NCBI RefSeq assembly: GCF_000208745.1
Contig: NC_030859.1
Coordinates: 6,648,722-6,712,721, forward strand
Source: Theobroma cacao
Taxonomy: Eukaryota; Streptophyta; Magnoliopsida; Malvales; Malvaceae
Direction: 5' to 3'
Length of the DNA: 64,000 bases
The translations under genes were made by a program, and so were the position numbers. Position 1 is the stretch's first letter. Each line of letters starts with the position of its first letter. The notes under the pieces were generated by a model, which was given only the letters and a program-made list of their open reading frames with translations, was not told the origin of the DNA and searched no databases. Positions 11,396-23,766 of this stretch are shown here, one piece after another.

Positions 11396-14300
11396 TGTAA
11401 CGACCCTTCCACGATCGCTATCGGCGTCCGAGACCTCAGGGAAATACCTGCCAAGTCCCGAACAAGCCTTACTCAAAATGCCCGTTAGTTTACTATATAC
11501 GATCCCATTCCATATTGATACTAAAAACAATATACTCTCATACCATGATTTAAACCATAAACATAATAATCGATTCAAGTTTTAAACCATTTAATTACAA
11601 GTATATACATCGAAATTCACATTCTTCAATTATTTACTTATAACAAAATCAATATCTATTTACAACTTAATAAATAAAGTGTTACGACTAGATCTCTAAC
11701 AGCGGAATGACTCAGGATAAAATTCTATGAGATGCCCTTACCTATTTACGATGGACCATACACGCCAATGATTACACGTTAGGTCAATCCCTATCTGCAA
11801 AAAGGAGAAAAATAGGGGTGTGAGTCTCACAGACTTAGTGAACATCGGCTCTGTGAGCAAGGCGTAGATGGGAAACAAGCAATGAGGTTGAGATTTTGAC
11901 TAATAAAACTTGCAAGAGTAGATAAAAATATTTAATTCAAACGAAGATTTATGCCTCATATACATATAAGAAAATATCGAGAATCTCTTGTAAGTCGTAA
12001 TCAACCATAATGTATATCAAATCAAGTAAGTAAACTTTTATGCAGCGAGAAGGTTAATAACCATTTTCAAACTAAATCAGTAAAATATCATTTTAAACCT
12101 CGTATTTGTAAAAGATCTCTGCGATCGAAATTATCTCATGTAATACTCAAATCAAATCAATAAAGTTGGGCAAGCTCCCGCAAACCAAATAGTAACCAAG
12201 TTTATACACAGTTTGCAAATCGCCTCGCACACGAAGGTAAAATTCATATAACAGTAAAACCAGGGAGAGCTACAGAAAATCGTATAATTTTGTTCTCACC
12301 ATGCAAGAAATAAGAGTCTGAAAACCCAAAGAGATGTTTGTCTCGAGTAAGAAATCAAATAAAATCCGTGGTCTCGCTACCACGTAAAAACCTTTGGGAG
12401 CCTTGCTCCATCGGATCCCACATGCCATGGCAGTCTCAACGATGTTGGCTGACATCAGAGATATCAAGCGGTCGCAATCGCATAATCATCCGGTGGCCTA
12501 GCCATGCATACATATATCACAGGCTGTGGTCCCCACCATGCCTAACCACCTGTCGACGACCCAAAGGTTCTCTAGCTAGAGCTCACTCGTGCACGATGGT
12601 CATACTTAACCAAAGTGACAACCAACCTACTCTCAAATCTCTCGGTTTGTAAAACCATTTTTAAATTGTGTTATGTCCTTAAAAACTTGTCTCAAAATTA
12701 TTTCCAAAGCATTCAACATAGGGTATGATAAAATCTATCATTTTCTCAAAATGAATTTATGCATGAATTTCAAAACAATAATTTGCATGGTGGATAAGCA
12801 ATATAACCATGAATGCACACTGCATAAATATAAGGCACATATTTTGAGGCAAAACAGTGCGAAGGACTTGTTTCCCGATTTTTAAAACTCTTTACATATA
12901 ATTTATACATATACATATTCAAAACGATTTCTAAACATAATTTGCAACCACAATTTTCTGAGATTGCTACCAGCACATGCTATCCACAATTTTCACGTTT
13001 AAAATAAATCATACGTATAGGTATATATTTATGAAAATTTTTAAAATTGACACCCCTTACTCACCTCACAATAGCAGGATTACTACGTCGCTATTGATTC
13101 GTACGCGTGTATAATTATTCCTGTTTACCAGTCACAAACTTTGTCTGGCACGCTTCCGCACAAACTATACTAGCAAAAATTTAAACCCAATATACTTAAT
13201 CACACACTTGTATGGAGAGCAGCTTAATAAAAATTCCTTAACCAAATTGCATATTTTTCATCCAAAATATGCACAATATTAAACCACCCATAAACCTTAA
13301 TATAATATTAACTTACCATTTTTTTCTCTTTTTTTTTGTTTTTAAAATATGGCTGCTCCTTTTTTCTCTAACATTAACAGCTTCCATTGATCTACTCTTT
13401 CACCCCAAAAGCTGTCGCCTTTCCTCTCTCTTCCTCACCAAAAACCGACGGCATCCCTTTTCTCTCATTATCCTAAAAGCTGCTTCCTTTCCTCTCTTTA
13501 ACTCACCCAAAATCGGTGGCACCTCTTCCCTCTCACTCACAACTAACTGCTTCCTCTCTTTCTTTCTTTTCCTCCTTTTCTTTCTCCTTTCTTCTTTCTT
13601 TTCTTCTCAGCTTTGGCCGGCTTCGTTATTTCCCTCACAATCGACTTTTCTCTTTCTTTTTTCTCCTTCAAATAGCCAGTTGTGACATTTCTTTTCTTTC
13701 TCTATCTTTTTTTCTCTTTCATCTCTTTTAGCTCTCTTAGTCGGCCCCTCCACCATTTCTTCTCTTTCTTTCTTGATGGTTCCTTTAGGCCGGCCCCTAC
13801 CTCCTTCACTTAATTAAAAATGAATTTAAGACCTTTTTTAATGCACACATGGGCGGTTGCCTATAAACTTTTACCATTTTCTTTTATTATGTCTGGCCCC
13901 CATCATTCTCTTCTCTTCTTATTATTTTTTATTTTTGTATTCTTTTTAAGTTGCATTTTGATCACATGGGCGGTTGCCCTTTCTTCCCATATATTTATAT
14001 TATTATATTTTATATATATATATTTTATTAACTTCAATTAACACTTTTGCACTTAATCCTTGATTTTATTTTATTTACCACATAACCCTCCAACTTTCGT
14101 ATTTTAAAATTCAATCCTTTCGACGCATTTAAAAAATTTTATTTTTCTTTTATCTTTACTCCTTTACAAGTGTACAATCTAAATATCAAAATTGCATTTC
14201 AACGTGGTATCACCATAATATTTAAATATTTATTTACTCGTGCTAGCTCGATTTAATAAAACACGTACGTCTCACTTATGTCATTTATCTCCAAAATTCA

Positions 14301-14533
14301 TTTGTTCTTCTTCTCCCCCACTTAAATTGATCATATAATCCTTCTTCAGACTGATTCCCTTAATTAATAAAATATTAATATTTTTAATATTATTTTATTC
14401 ATAAAATATTATTTTATTTTAAATTATTTTTATCACCAGTAACCGCTTTTTGACACTTAAATTTACATCAAGTGACCCTTCATCTTGTTGATAGGGTCTT
14501 ATTGACTACTAAACGAGGTCACAAGGTGTTACA
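11396..14533 (-). repeat. 5' LTR of LTR-B1 (intact length)
   Basis: 3138 bp, starting TGTAACACCTTGTGACC at 14533 and ending GGGTCGTTACA at 11396 on the - strand. It aligns along its whole length with the interrupted 3' LTR and, more loosely, with solo LTR-B2. It contains a pyrimidine-rich block at 13350-13800 (purine-rich on its own strand). Confidence 0.9.
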
Positions 14534-14538
14534 TAATC

Positions 14539-16040
14539 TTATTCAAGTGAACCAAATTTTTACAAATTAATTAAAAGCAAAGTTTAATTAACAATATTAA
14601 ACTAAGGAATGGATGACAAATGTTGCTGAAAAAGATGTTTGATTAAATGCCTAGGACTATGAAATCCCTTAACATTTTAATTGGAACTAATCTCTCTCGT
14701 TTTACTTAATCTGTTGGTTGAATTATTAGCCTAGAAACCACAAATATCTACGAGTCTTTGTCGAGGTGCTTGTAGAAATACCTAATCTAATTAATCACTA
14801 TAGGTCTATGTGAATTAAGTAAAGGAAGGTTCATTAAGTTTATGTCCTATTTTTGACTACACATGGCACTTAGGTATATTTCTATCCTAGATGTTAATGA
14901 ATTAAACTAATCTATAGGCTAAATGAACACATGTTATTCAAACCCTTGGTTTATTCTAAATTTCCTTCATCAAGTTGAAATTAGCGATCCAAATCAATCC
15001 ATCATGTTGATTAGTTAAAAATGGAACCAATAATCATTGATATGAAATAAACAATTTCATACCCAATAATATTAAGCAAACAAGAGATAAAATCTAGTTT
15101 ACATGTTAAGATTAACCACAATCCTAGAAAAAACTATTTAACTCATCATTCCTGTAGCAAACAACATTTTCTCAAGAAAATAACTCATATCTACAGCAAA
15201 AGAAAGAGAGAGAAAACAAAACTAGAGTGAGAAACAATTCTCTATTGATTTTTTTGTCTTCAATCCTCATGTTTTCTTGTCATTTTTCTCTTTTACAGAA
15301 CATTCTTTTTTTTCTCTAAAAAAGTTGCCACTCCCCTCTCCTTTTTTCTACTGAAAAGTCCTTTTTATACTCTTTTCAAAAGCCCTAAAATAAAATCTCG
15401 TCATGTGTAGAAATAAAGGATCCTGTGTTGGCATCGTGGCGTTGCTGCATGGGCTCCATGGCATTGGGTGGTTGGTGCCTAGGCACCTTGCTGTCTAGTT
15501 TTTGTATGGGATGTTCAGGCATCTTTGGCACTGTGGCCTTGGAGTCCTTGAGGCCACTGTGCTTGCCCATTCAAGCTGCCTTGTGCAGAATTATAACAGT
15601 CCAACTAATTTCAACATGATTTTAACCATGATCTGATTAAAAATGGACAAAGTGACAAAACAAAAAAGTTGTAACCCTTCCTCTTGGCTTTCTAGTGGTT
15701 TAAGAATCACATTGATTGGACTTCTGTAGCACAAGTTATGCTTAAGATACCACAGCATGTTCAGTCAAAGTCTGCACCTAGGCATCCTTGCATGGTTCAT
15801 CATCCTTTAAGCTTTATATACTTGGGAACCTTCAAAGACAAAAAGCTGAATTAGTGATGGTTCAAATTAGGACATTTAACATGAAATTGAACTAAATTAC
15901 TTGAATTAAAATAATGCAACATGCTTTAAACTTATTAACAAAAAACATAAAAACTATTTAAAACTAACTTGAAAACACATGGACTTAGCTAAATTCATGC
16001 CCAAAAATGTGCAAGATAACTCTATATGATAGAGTTATCA
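14539..16040 (-). repeat. Athila 3' LTR, proximal 1.5 kb
   Basis: Resumes the LTR begun at 2483 and matches 47422-48952. On the - strand it starts TGATAACTCTAT. Together with 2483-2608 it gives about 1628 bp against 1658 bp for the 5' LTR. A perfect 14-bp palindrome, GGTGCCTAGGCACC, lies at 15474-15487; the 5' LTR has GGCGCCTAGGCACC at 48385. The open frames here are not genes. Confidence 0.9.
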
Positions 16041-16055
16041 CACCTCCAAACTTAA
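16041..16055 (-). promoter_or_regulatory. Polypurine tract of the Athila element
   Basis: The - strand reads TTAAGTTTGGAGGTG immediately before the 3' LTR start TGATAACTC. This is the usual Athila arrangement. Confidence 0.85.
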
Positions 16056-16467
16056 TATTTTACTAGTCCTCTAGAAAAACTTAAAATAAAAGGAAATATC
16101 TTTGATAAATAAAACATCTCACTAGAAGTAGGTTGTGCTAAGTCCATGATCACCTTAAATTCTTCATAAGTTATCTCATTTCCTCAACTCAAAGCAAGAC
16201 ATAAATATTATTCAAGTTTACATTTCAGCTAAAATGCAAGCTCATTATTAGATGAATTTCTATGTCTGTGAAAAATTTCTTACAACGAACATTATGCCAT
16301 CTTGATAAATTTATACATATGCAAAATTCAAATTAGTCTAGAGTTCATATGTTTGCTTTTCATCTCTCTCTCCACTAATGTAGACTAACACTTCATCAAG
16401 GATCCTTAGAACTTTATTTAGCTTGTAACATATGGCTAGGGTCAAGGTAGGATGTGGGATATTATGG
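16056..16467 (-). other. Athila 3' non-coding interior (segment 1)
   Basis: Non-coding A+T-rich DNA between the polypurine tract and the LTR-B2 insertion. It continues at 20634-20993 and 22713-23200 once the two solo LTRs are removed. No motif recognised. Confidence 0.6.
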
Positions 16468-17639
16468 TGTAACACCCCGTACCCTTGTATAGAAGTCAAT
16501 AAGACCTTATCGATAAATAGAAAGGTCGATTGACATAAGTTTAAGTGCCAAAGAGCGGTGATGGTGCAAGAAATATTTTGGAATAAAATATTCAATACGA
16601 GAGGAAATAATAATAAAATAATAATATTTTTATAGAGGATGAATTAGCGAGTTAAATGGCAATTTGGAAGTAAACTGGGACAAAGTGAGACATTTTGGGT
16701 CTCGAGGAGACAAGTGGAGAATTTTAGAGTAAAATGATATTTTATTAATAAAATAATATTAAAATATTAATATTTTATTTATTGTCGAAATTAGTCATGA
16801 AGGAAGATTATATGACTAATCTAAGTGGGGGAGAAGAAGTAAGAAAGAATTTCGAAGAAAAATGATATAAGTGGGGCCTCGTGTGCCTTTATTTAATAAA
16901 GTAAGAGCGGGTAAGTATATATTTAAATATTACAGTGACATTTTGGTGAAGTGCAAATTTGATATTTTATTTGTACAAGGGTAAAGGAAGAAAGATAGAA
17001 GGAAACTGGAATTTAAAAGAAATGATTGAAGGACCAAATTGTGAAGGATGAAAAGTATGGAGAGTCGAATGGTAAATAAAGAAAAGTTGAGGACTTATGT
17101 GCAATTACAAATATTTGAAGCTAAATGGAAATTAACTAACCTAGGAAAATTAGGTTGTGTGGGAGGATGGAATATGCATGTAACAAATACTATTACATGC
17201 AAAGATATGCATGCAAGAATGTATTTGCAGTGGGGAACATGTGGGACCCCCACCATGTGAAGTAAAAAGAAAAATGAGCTTAAATCTAATTGCATGTAAG
17301 GAGATTGGTGCATTAGGTGGCCAAATGAGAAATAAAATGGGAAAATGCATGAAAGACCATTGGGTACAAATAAGGTGGAATTACATGAAAATGAATTGAA
17401 GAATGGAAGGATAATGAAGAGTGGATATTTAATCAATGTGGAAGAAAGGAAATTAATGCGTGAAAACCCATTAGTTGGCAAGGTGGCCAAATGAAAATAA
17501 AAGGTGAATTGTTGCATGTATTGTGATTGGTTTCAAAAGGTGGCCAAATGGAATAAGAAGAATAAGAATGCATGTGTTTTGATTGGTTCATGAAGGTGGC
17601 CAAGTAAATAATTAAAAGAAAGAGAAAAGAAAAGGAAAA

Positions 17640-18010
17640 TGGCTTAAGAACTTAGGCAAAAACCATGCCTTTGGGACAGTAAGAGAGAGAAAGGTGAACT
17701 AGGTTTGAGAAGTTGAGAGAGGGCCGGCCATTTAGAGAAGAAAAGAGAGAAGAAAAAAAAGCTTGAGAAGTTCCACTTGAGAGGAAGAAAAAGAGAAAGA
17801 AAAAAAGAGAGAAAAGAGGAAAGGCTTGGGTAGTGAGGGTTTAAGAGAAAGCTTGGGGGGAAGGAAGAATTTCTTGCCTTTTTCTTCCATTTCACCCATT
17901 CTTTGTTCCTTAGAATATCAAAAGTACACATGCACACTTGTTTTAAAGAGTGATTCAAGGATATTTGAAGAAATATCAAGTGGGTTGCAAGATACAAGGG
18001 AAATAAGGTA
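17640..18010 (+). promoter_or_regulatory. Purine-rich leader and 5' splice site in LTR-B2
   Basis: GA-rich DNA (17690-17880) is followed by a short stretch ending in AAGGTAAGAA, a consensus splice donor with GT at 18008-18009. The same order (GGCCGGCC, GA-rich leader, AGGTAAG) occurs in LTR family A. This suggests a transcript spliced from a leader within the LTR, an inference without RNA evidence. Confidence 0.45.
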
Positions 18011-19121
18011 AGAATTGTGGTTTTAGCTTTGAATGATCTTTGAAAATGGGTTGGTAACTATAACTAATGTTTTCTGGCAGCAAAGATTGTCTTGATTGGA
18101 GAAGATTTGGTGACATGCAAGCTACCAAAACCATGGATGCATGGTGGATTCAAAGTGGAAGAGAAATTGTAAGCATAATACTGTGTTTTAAGCCCACGGT
18201 TGGTAAGAAAAATAAATAATATTTTAAGTATAGTTGAGAAATCTTGAGAAAATGGCTATTATTATGTGGTTGGAATCTTGAAAGGTGCATTGTAAGGCAT
18301 AATGGCTGTTAAAAGGATCTAAAATGCATGAGCTTGATGGACATGTTAAGTTTGCTTGTTATGTTGTTTGAAAGAAATGAAAAAGGAATAATGTGGATGA
18401 AGGATTGAGAAGTAAAGCATTGAAAGTTAGATAGACAATTATGCATGTAAACTTTGAAATAATTGAATGAGATTGAGAATGATTGTTGCTACGATATATG
18501 TGGTTCATGTTGTAAAAATATAAGATGAATTTGGATGAAAGTTGTTTGAAAAGGTTGAAATGGACACTTAATGTCATAAATAAGTTGCCGGTATATATAA
18601 TATAATGAATTACGCAAGTAAAAGATACGAATTCCTTTAGTAAGAATATGTCAAATGCATATGAATATGCAAAGATTAAGTGAGAAAGAATGGTGATTTT
18701 AGCATGATGTGAGTTATTAACATGATGGTTAATGTTTGAATGAAAATGAAGAAAAATGGGAATGATAACCACTAAGTACATTAAGCTTGGTTTATTGCTA
18801 GGAAGTGTGTAAGTGGAAAAGAATTATTGTGGTGATTAACTAAAGGAGGAAACGTAACCGGATTAGTGGCAAAGTAGTATCCCACCATTTTAAGGTGAGT
18901 AAGGGTGTCTATTTCAAAATCTCCGTACTATATATCGATTTACGTTAATAAACATTGTTGATTTTCTTAAATGCGATTGTGGATAGCATGAGCTGTTAGC
19001 CTTGTTAGGCAATTTTAAAATGGATTTACAATGATTTATATATTGCTATTGTGGAAAGCATGAGCTGGTAGAAACCCTAGGAAATTATGGATGTAAATGA
19101 TTTGGAAATCATTTGTGTAGA

Positions 19122-19174
<53 letters not shown>
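19122..19174. repeat. (TA)n(CA)n microsatellite
   Basis: A run of TA repeats passes straight into a run of about 16 CA repeats and then TATA. It lies in LTR-B2. The unresolved base at 19188 follows just after it. Confidence 0.95.
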
Positions 19175-20633
19175 GTAAAGTAGTTTANCACACATATGTA
19201 AAGAGTTTTAGAAATCAGGAAACAAGCCTTTTGCACTGTTTTGCATCGAAAATTCGTGCCTTGTATCTTTGTGTGACGTACATCGTTAAATGATTTTAAA
19301 TGCAACCATTTGAGAATCGATTTTATTCTGATTTTTGTACAAGTGTTTGCACCATGCGTTTTATTATGAAAAAGCAATTTGAAAGGTCATTGAACCTTGT
19401 TTTCAAATGGTTTAAAGCAAAAGTTTTGGAAAACCTTGATTTGGTTTTGAAAATGGTTTTGACAAATCGAGAGTGTTGAGAGAAGGTCGAATGTCACATT
19501 GGGAGAGTGTGACCCTTGTGCACAAGTGAGCTCTAGCTAGAGAACCTTTGGGTCACTGACGAGCTATTAGATGTGGCTAGGGCCACAATCTGTGCTGTAT
19601 ATACGTGGCTAGGCCACAAGATGTTATACGCGGTTGCAATAGCTTAATTTCTCCGATGTTGGACAACATCGTCGAGACTGCCATGGCTATGAAAATCTGG
19701 TGGAGTGGAGCTCCTAGATGTTATTACGTGGAAGTGGCTCCACGTGTTGGTTATTATGATTACCTACTCGAGAACCTTGAGAGTTTTTGAACTCATACTC
19801 TTTTGCATGGTGGACAGTTAATGTTTTTTTGTAGCTCCCTTTCTATTTGATTAATAGCTTTCAGTGCTTTATAAGGGATTGTGAGATGATTTATGTGGTT
19901 GTAGTCATTGATTTTTATAAGCCACACATTTTAGGAGCGTGCGTGCTTTTATTCAACTATCATATTTTTGAACGAAATAGGTAATTTCAACGATTGAAAT
20001 TTGTTTTATTACACTTTGTTTCTGGCATCGTTTGCCAAAGAAAGTATAGCATTATTTTTACAAGGCACAAATACCCTATTTGTGATTGGTTTTACAAGAT
20101 TATCATTTTTATTCTTGTTTTATAATTCAAATTTATCTACTTCATGCTTGTTTCCCTTCTACGCCCTATTCACCGAGTCGATGATCACCTAGTCTGTGAG
20201 ACTCACCCTCTTATCTCCTTTTTGCAGATAGTGATCGGCCTAGTGCGCATTCATCGACATTTATAGTCCACTGCGGATAGGTAAAGGCATCTCATAGCAT
20301 TTTATTCCGAGTCGCTTTGCTGCTAGAGGTCGAGTCGTTGTAATGTATTTTATTTTTGGTAAATGGATACTAGTTTTGATATAAATGTACAATTGGAGAT
20401 TTTAGACTATGATGTATTTACTTACAATTATATGGAATAAAGATCAAGTTGATTTATTATGTCTATTGCTCAAACCATGTCACAAGGGTTATACTGTTTA
20501 AAGCAATAACATAGATTGGTGAACAAGTATAATGAATTAACGGTAATTTCTAATAAGGCTTGTTCAGGACTTAGCAGGTACTCCTGAAAGTCTCGGACAC
20601 CAGTAGCGATTGAGGAGTGGTCGTTACATATGT

Positions 20634-20993
20634 GGCTCAAATCACCCTAAGCATATAGTCATTCTTGGACCTATTTAGAGTTTTATTTTTCTTCGCCAAA
20701 TATAATACCTTTTTTCATCAAAGGTTACTTTTCTTCAACACTTTCTTCTTTTTCTTCCTTTTTTCTTTTTGTTTCTTGTTCTCAATATCACACCGCAAAA
20801 TTATTTCTTTTTATTGGGTAGTGAGATGAATACAACCATGCTTTTCAACTTTTAATCACTTTTCATTGTTACTACCTTTTTCACTATCTAGCTCATTACA
20901 CTTCTTAAATTGACTTATGCACTAAGAAGTGAGGGATACAAAAACAATTGGAGCTTTTATGTAAGGGTCTAGGTTAATAATTAAGTGTTTAAG
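20634..20993 (-). other. Athila 3' non-coding interior (segment 2)
   Basis: Lies between the LTR-B2 TSD and the LTR-D1 insertion. Pyrimidine-rich on the + strand around 20700-20790. No coding motif seen. Confidence 0.6.
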
Positions 20994-21540
20994 TGTGAAA
21001 CCCGTAGCATCCTTGACTTGGTTATGTTTGTCAATTAACTTGGTGAGCTTAGGAAATGCTTTTCTTGACTTAAAAATCATAAATTTATCCTTGAGAATTC
21101 ACAACTAAGAGTTATGGAGGTTGTGGAAAGGATTTAGAATGGGATTAGGCCCTAAAAGGAACAATTTTTACAAATCTGGACCTAAGAAGTTAACCCAATG
21201 CATAGAGGTTCGATCTTGTAAAGTAAAAAACAAGGGAAGTTCACACATTCTGGTCTAGGATCAACTATAAGCCCTCTATAATCAATCCTATAAAGGAAAA
21301 ATGGAAGAAATGTGAACCTTCAAGTCAAGGATAGAATCTAGACCCTCTATAGTCGATCTAAGACTGTCTAGTCAACTTAAAACGAACTTAAAAGCCATAA
21401 AACTCGAGACTCACTCATCTTTCTCCTATTTCCTTATTCTTTAACCCATTTTTTGTCAAATTTCACTTCCTTCAAAACCTTCAAACTCCATCATCAAATC
21501 TTGGATTCTAAGTGCTAAAGGTACGGATTTTCACTTCCAA

Positions 21541-22157
21541 TGTAACACCCCCAATTTTCGATGTAAATTAAGTAAACAAAAGATGATTTATGAAATATGT
21601 GAAGTCTTGAGAACTTTGATGATGTGCTATGCATGCCAAGTGTTTGAGAGTGCATATATTGACATTTAGGCAAAATTTTGAGGAAATATGTGATAAATCC
21701 CATAGTTTGAGGTTTTTTCTAAATTTGATGTTATGTTTATGAATTTATGTGCATGGAATTAAGTGAAATAAATGATTTAAGGTATGATATTAACTAGGAA
21801 TGATTTTGGGGTGTTAAACTTGGATTTTTGGAAGTTTAAAACTATTGACAGGGGAAGATGTATCAATACATTCTTGGTAGGAAAAACAACATGGGGTGTT
21901 TGGAGGAATTCTATCGATACATGTACGGTTGTATCAATAGATTTGGCTAAATATGAACATGTATCAATAAATTGTCCAAATGTCTTGAAACATTTGAAGC
22001 AAAGAGCACCTAAAGGAAAAAGTATCGATACATTTCCCTTATGTATCGATGCATGGTTGGGAAGCCAGCATTCTGCCTGAAATGTATCAATACATTGCCC
22101 TCATGTATTGATACATTTATTCAAAAATAGGGCAAATGTATCGATACATTGTCAAAT
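21541..22157 (+). mobile_element. Truncated LTR-E (copy E1) inside LTR-D1
   Basis: Starts exactly at an LTR-type end, TGTAACACCCCC. It then matches the first ~880 bases of LTR-E2 in order: the GTGTTARACTTGGATTTTTG stretch, then the palindrome cluster. It stops inside the cluster and joins LTR-D sequence. The 3' end of the LTR is absent. Confidence 0.75.
21858..22157. repeat. Palindrome cluster TGTATCGATACA in LTR-E1
   Basis: About eight copies of TGTATCGATACA or close variants (TGTATCAATACA, TGTATTGATACA) in 300 bases, often as AATGTATCGATACATT, a perfect 16-bp palindrome. The same motif is clustered in LTR-E2 at 39750-40011. Confidence 0.85.
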
Positions 22158-22712
22158 GTATCTGTTCACGAAGTTATTTATAACTTACACATGTCAGATG
22201 CATTTATTTTGCAAATCAGTAATGGCTTGGCTCGCTATCCTTTAATAAGAGCTAATACTTTTGTCAGTCTTGGTAAGTGAATATATGGCAAACAAGAGGC
22301 ATCAGCCTTTTGTTTTTGAGTCATACTCCGTTGGTCCTATTTGGTTTGGTCATTTATGTTTGACTATTGTGGATAATATTTTGCTATGTCTTATATTAAA
22401 TGACATATATTTAAAAAAATTTTCACAGGATGGCTACATTTTGTATTTGCCACAAGATGGCCTATGTATTTTGCTTGATATATGTTGCTTCCACATTTTG
22501 AGCACATTACAGTGCAAACCAATATAACACATTCTTATGTGATATAATATATTCATGCATGTTTGATATACGGCTCCATGGTGATGAGTCCCATGTGAAA
22601 ATTTTGAGCATTTGATTTATATGTTAATCTTAGGCTTGCATGGGTTGAGAGGTTCACTCCCATTGATACCTTTTCATCGGTCATGACCTCGGATTTAGGT
22701 TGTGACATTAAA

Positions 22713-23200
22713 CAAAGGAAAGGTTACACTAGGCTCAAAAAAAGTAATCTAGGGATAAATATATGGTAAGGTGGCTCAAAAGGCTTAATCAGTCAAAATA
22801 TGCCCTAAGTCATTTCCTTAACTAAGTATCGCTCAGGATTTCACCTCAAGAGAAACTCAAACAAATTCTAGAACTGAAGACATTATTCAAAAATTTACAT
22901 TCACATATATCTTCTCTAAACATACACAATAATTCAAAGCAAGAAATATAGTGCTCAAATTATGGGAAATCTCACCCTATAATGATGCTTAGCATAAGAG
23001 TTCAACATAATACTCAAATAATATTAACATTTACTAAGAGAAAAAGATATAAGATAACTAACTTTTTTTATTGGATAGGTGGATCAAAGAAATTGGCGTA
23101 ACTTTTTCTAGCTCAAATTTTCAAAGCCATGTAGAAAATTAAATGCTAAACAACCTAACTAAACTTGAGATTTAAAAACATAAAATGCAAAAGTTAAAAC
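22713..23200 (-). other. Athila 3' non-coding interior (segment 3)
   Basis: Between the D1 TSD and the end of the env-position ORF. No coding motif recognised. Confidence 0.55.
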
Positions 23201-23766
23201 AAGGCTTAAAAAAACTTAAACTTCCAAATGCTTCACAGGAAGCATCTTTTCTGCCAAAAAATGATACCACACCTTGTAGTCACTTTCCATGGCACTGTCC
23301 TTAAAAGAGTTTGGGATTCTTTTAAATAGCTTCCACTCAGTATCCAAATTACAACCCAAACCAATAACCTCATCCAAGTCCACATTTCCATTCAAATATT
23401 GGCCTCATTCATCATTTTCAATGTCAAGTGTATTGAAGAATTGATAAATTGTATGATTATCGAACGGTACCTGATGGCTTCGATCAAAAGTTCTCCTATT
23501 CACATGCTCAATGATGTTGGCATAGAATTCTTTGACTATAAGCATCACTGCTAGCTCTAGTTAAGCACAAAACTTGACCCACTGTCTCTCGTTAATAATG
23601 TTGTGGATGTCTTTATAGAGGCTAGCACAACATCAATACCTCCCTCTAGAATAGGAAACTTTTGCAAAAGAGATTGAGTATGGCATTAAGTAGCTTTGGC
23701 AGAAACACACTTACTTTGATCAAATGCACTTGCACTTCCACTTCCACGGGCTTTCTTAAGTGCCAT
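23200..23766 (-). pseudogene. Athila third ORF (env position), 'putative plant transposon protein' type
   Basis: On the - strand a start at 23766 reads MALKKARGSGSASAFDQSK. Further on come NIINERQWVKFCA, VKEFYANIIEHVNRRTF, VPFDNHTIYQFFNTLDI and MESDYKVWYHFLAEKMLP. These match what I remember of the ORF after pol in Athila-type elements, annotated as a putative plant transposon protein domain. In the intact form it is several hundred residues long and its role is unknown. It was once called env-like from its position, but no signal peptide or membrane segment is visible here. It needs frame changes and has in-frame stops, so it is dead. Confidence 0.72.

Larger units (their letters stand above)
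2609..14533 (-). mobile_element. LTR-B1: full-length non-autonomous LTR retrotransposon
   Basis: Structure on the - strand: 5' LTR 14533-11396 (3138 bp), primer site 11391-11380, about 3 kb of internal DNA, polypurine tract 8380-8367, and 3' LTR 8366-2609 (about 3142 bp after removing LTR-C). The LTRs begin TGTAACACC and end in CGTTACA or CGTACA, and the TSD is a perfect TAATC. The internal region shows no gag, protease, reverse transcriptase or integrase motif in either strand, so the element matches the LARD type (large LTRs, non-coding interior) or is a very decayed autonomous copy. The two LTRs have clearly diverged: I count about 15 differences in the first 72 aligned bases. Confidence 0.88.
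16468..20628 (+). mobile_element. Solo LTR, family B (LTR-B2)
   Basis: Starts TGTAACACCCCGTACCC and ends GAGTGGTCGTTACA. It is flanked by TATGG (16463-16467) and TATGT (20629-20633), a TSD with one difference. The first 100 bases match the LTR-B1 start (AGTCAATAAGACC, then TTTAAGTGYCAAA and AGCGG). At 4161 bp it is about 1 kb longer than the LTRs of B1, and the extra DNA seems to lie around 17.0-17.6 kb and in the second half. It contains GGCCGGCC at 17721, a purine-rich leader to about 17880, and a consensus 5' splice site with its GT at 18008. No polymerase domain. One n at 19188. Confidence 0.85.
20994..22707 (+). mobile_element. Solo LTR, family D, copy D1 (chimeric with LTR-E)
   Basis: Starts TGTGAAACCCGTAGC and ends TTTAGGTTGTGACA. 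Flanks are TTAAG (20989-20993) and TTAAA (22708-22712), a TSD with one difference. Its first 545 bases match LTR-D2 (43536 onward), and its last 540 (from about 22160, TTCACGAAGTTATTT) match D2 from about 45967. The middle of D2 is missing. In its place is a truncated LTR-E (21541 to about 22157). It is best explained by insertion of LTR-E followed by a deletion that removed the end of E and the middle of D. Confidence 0.82.
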
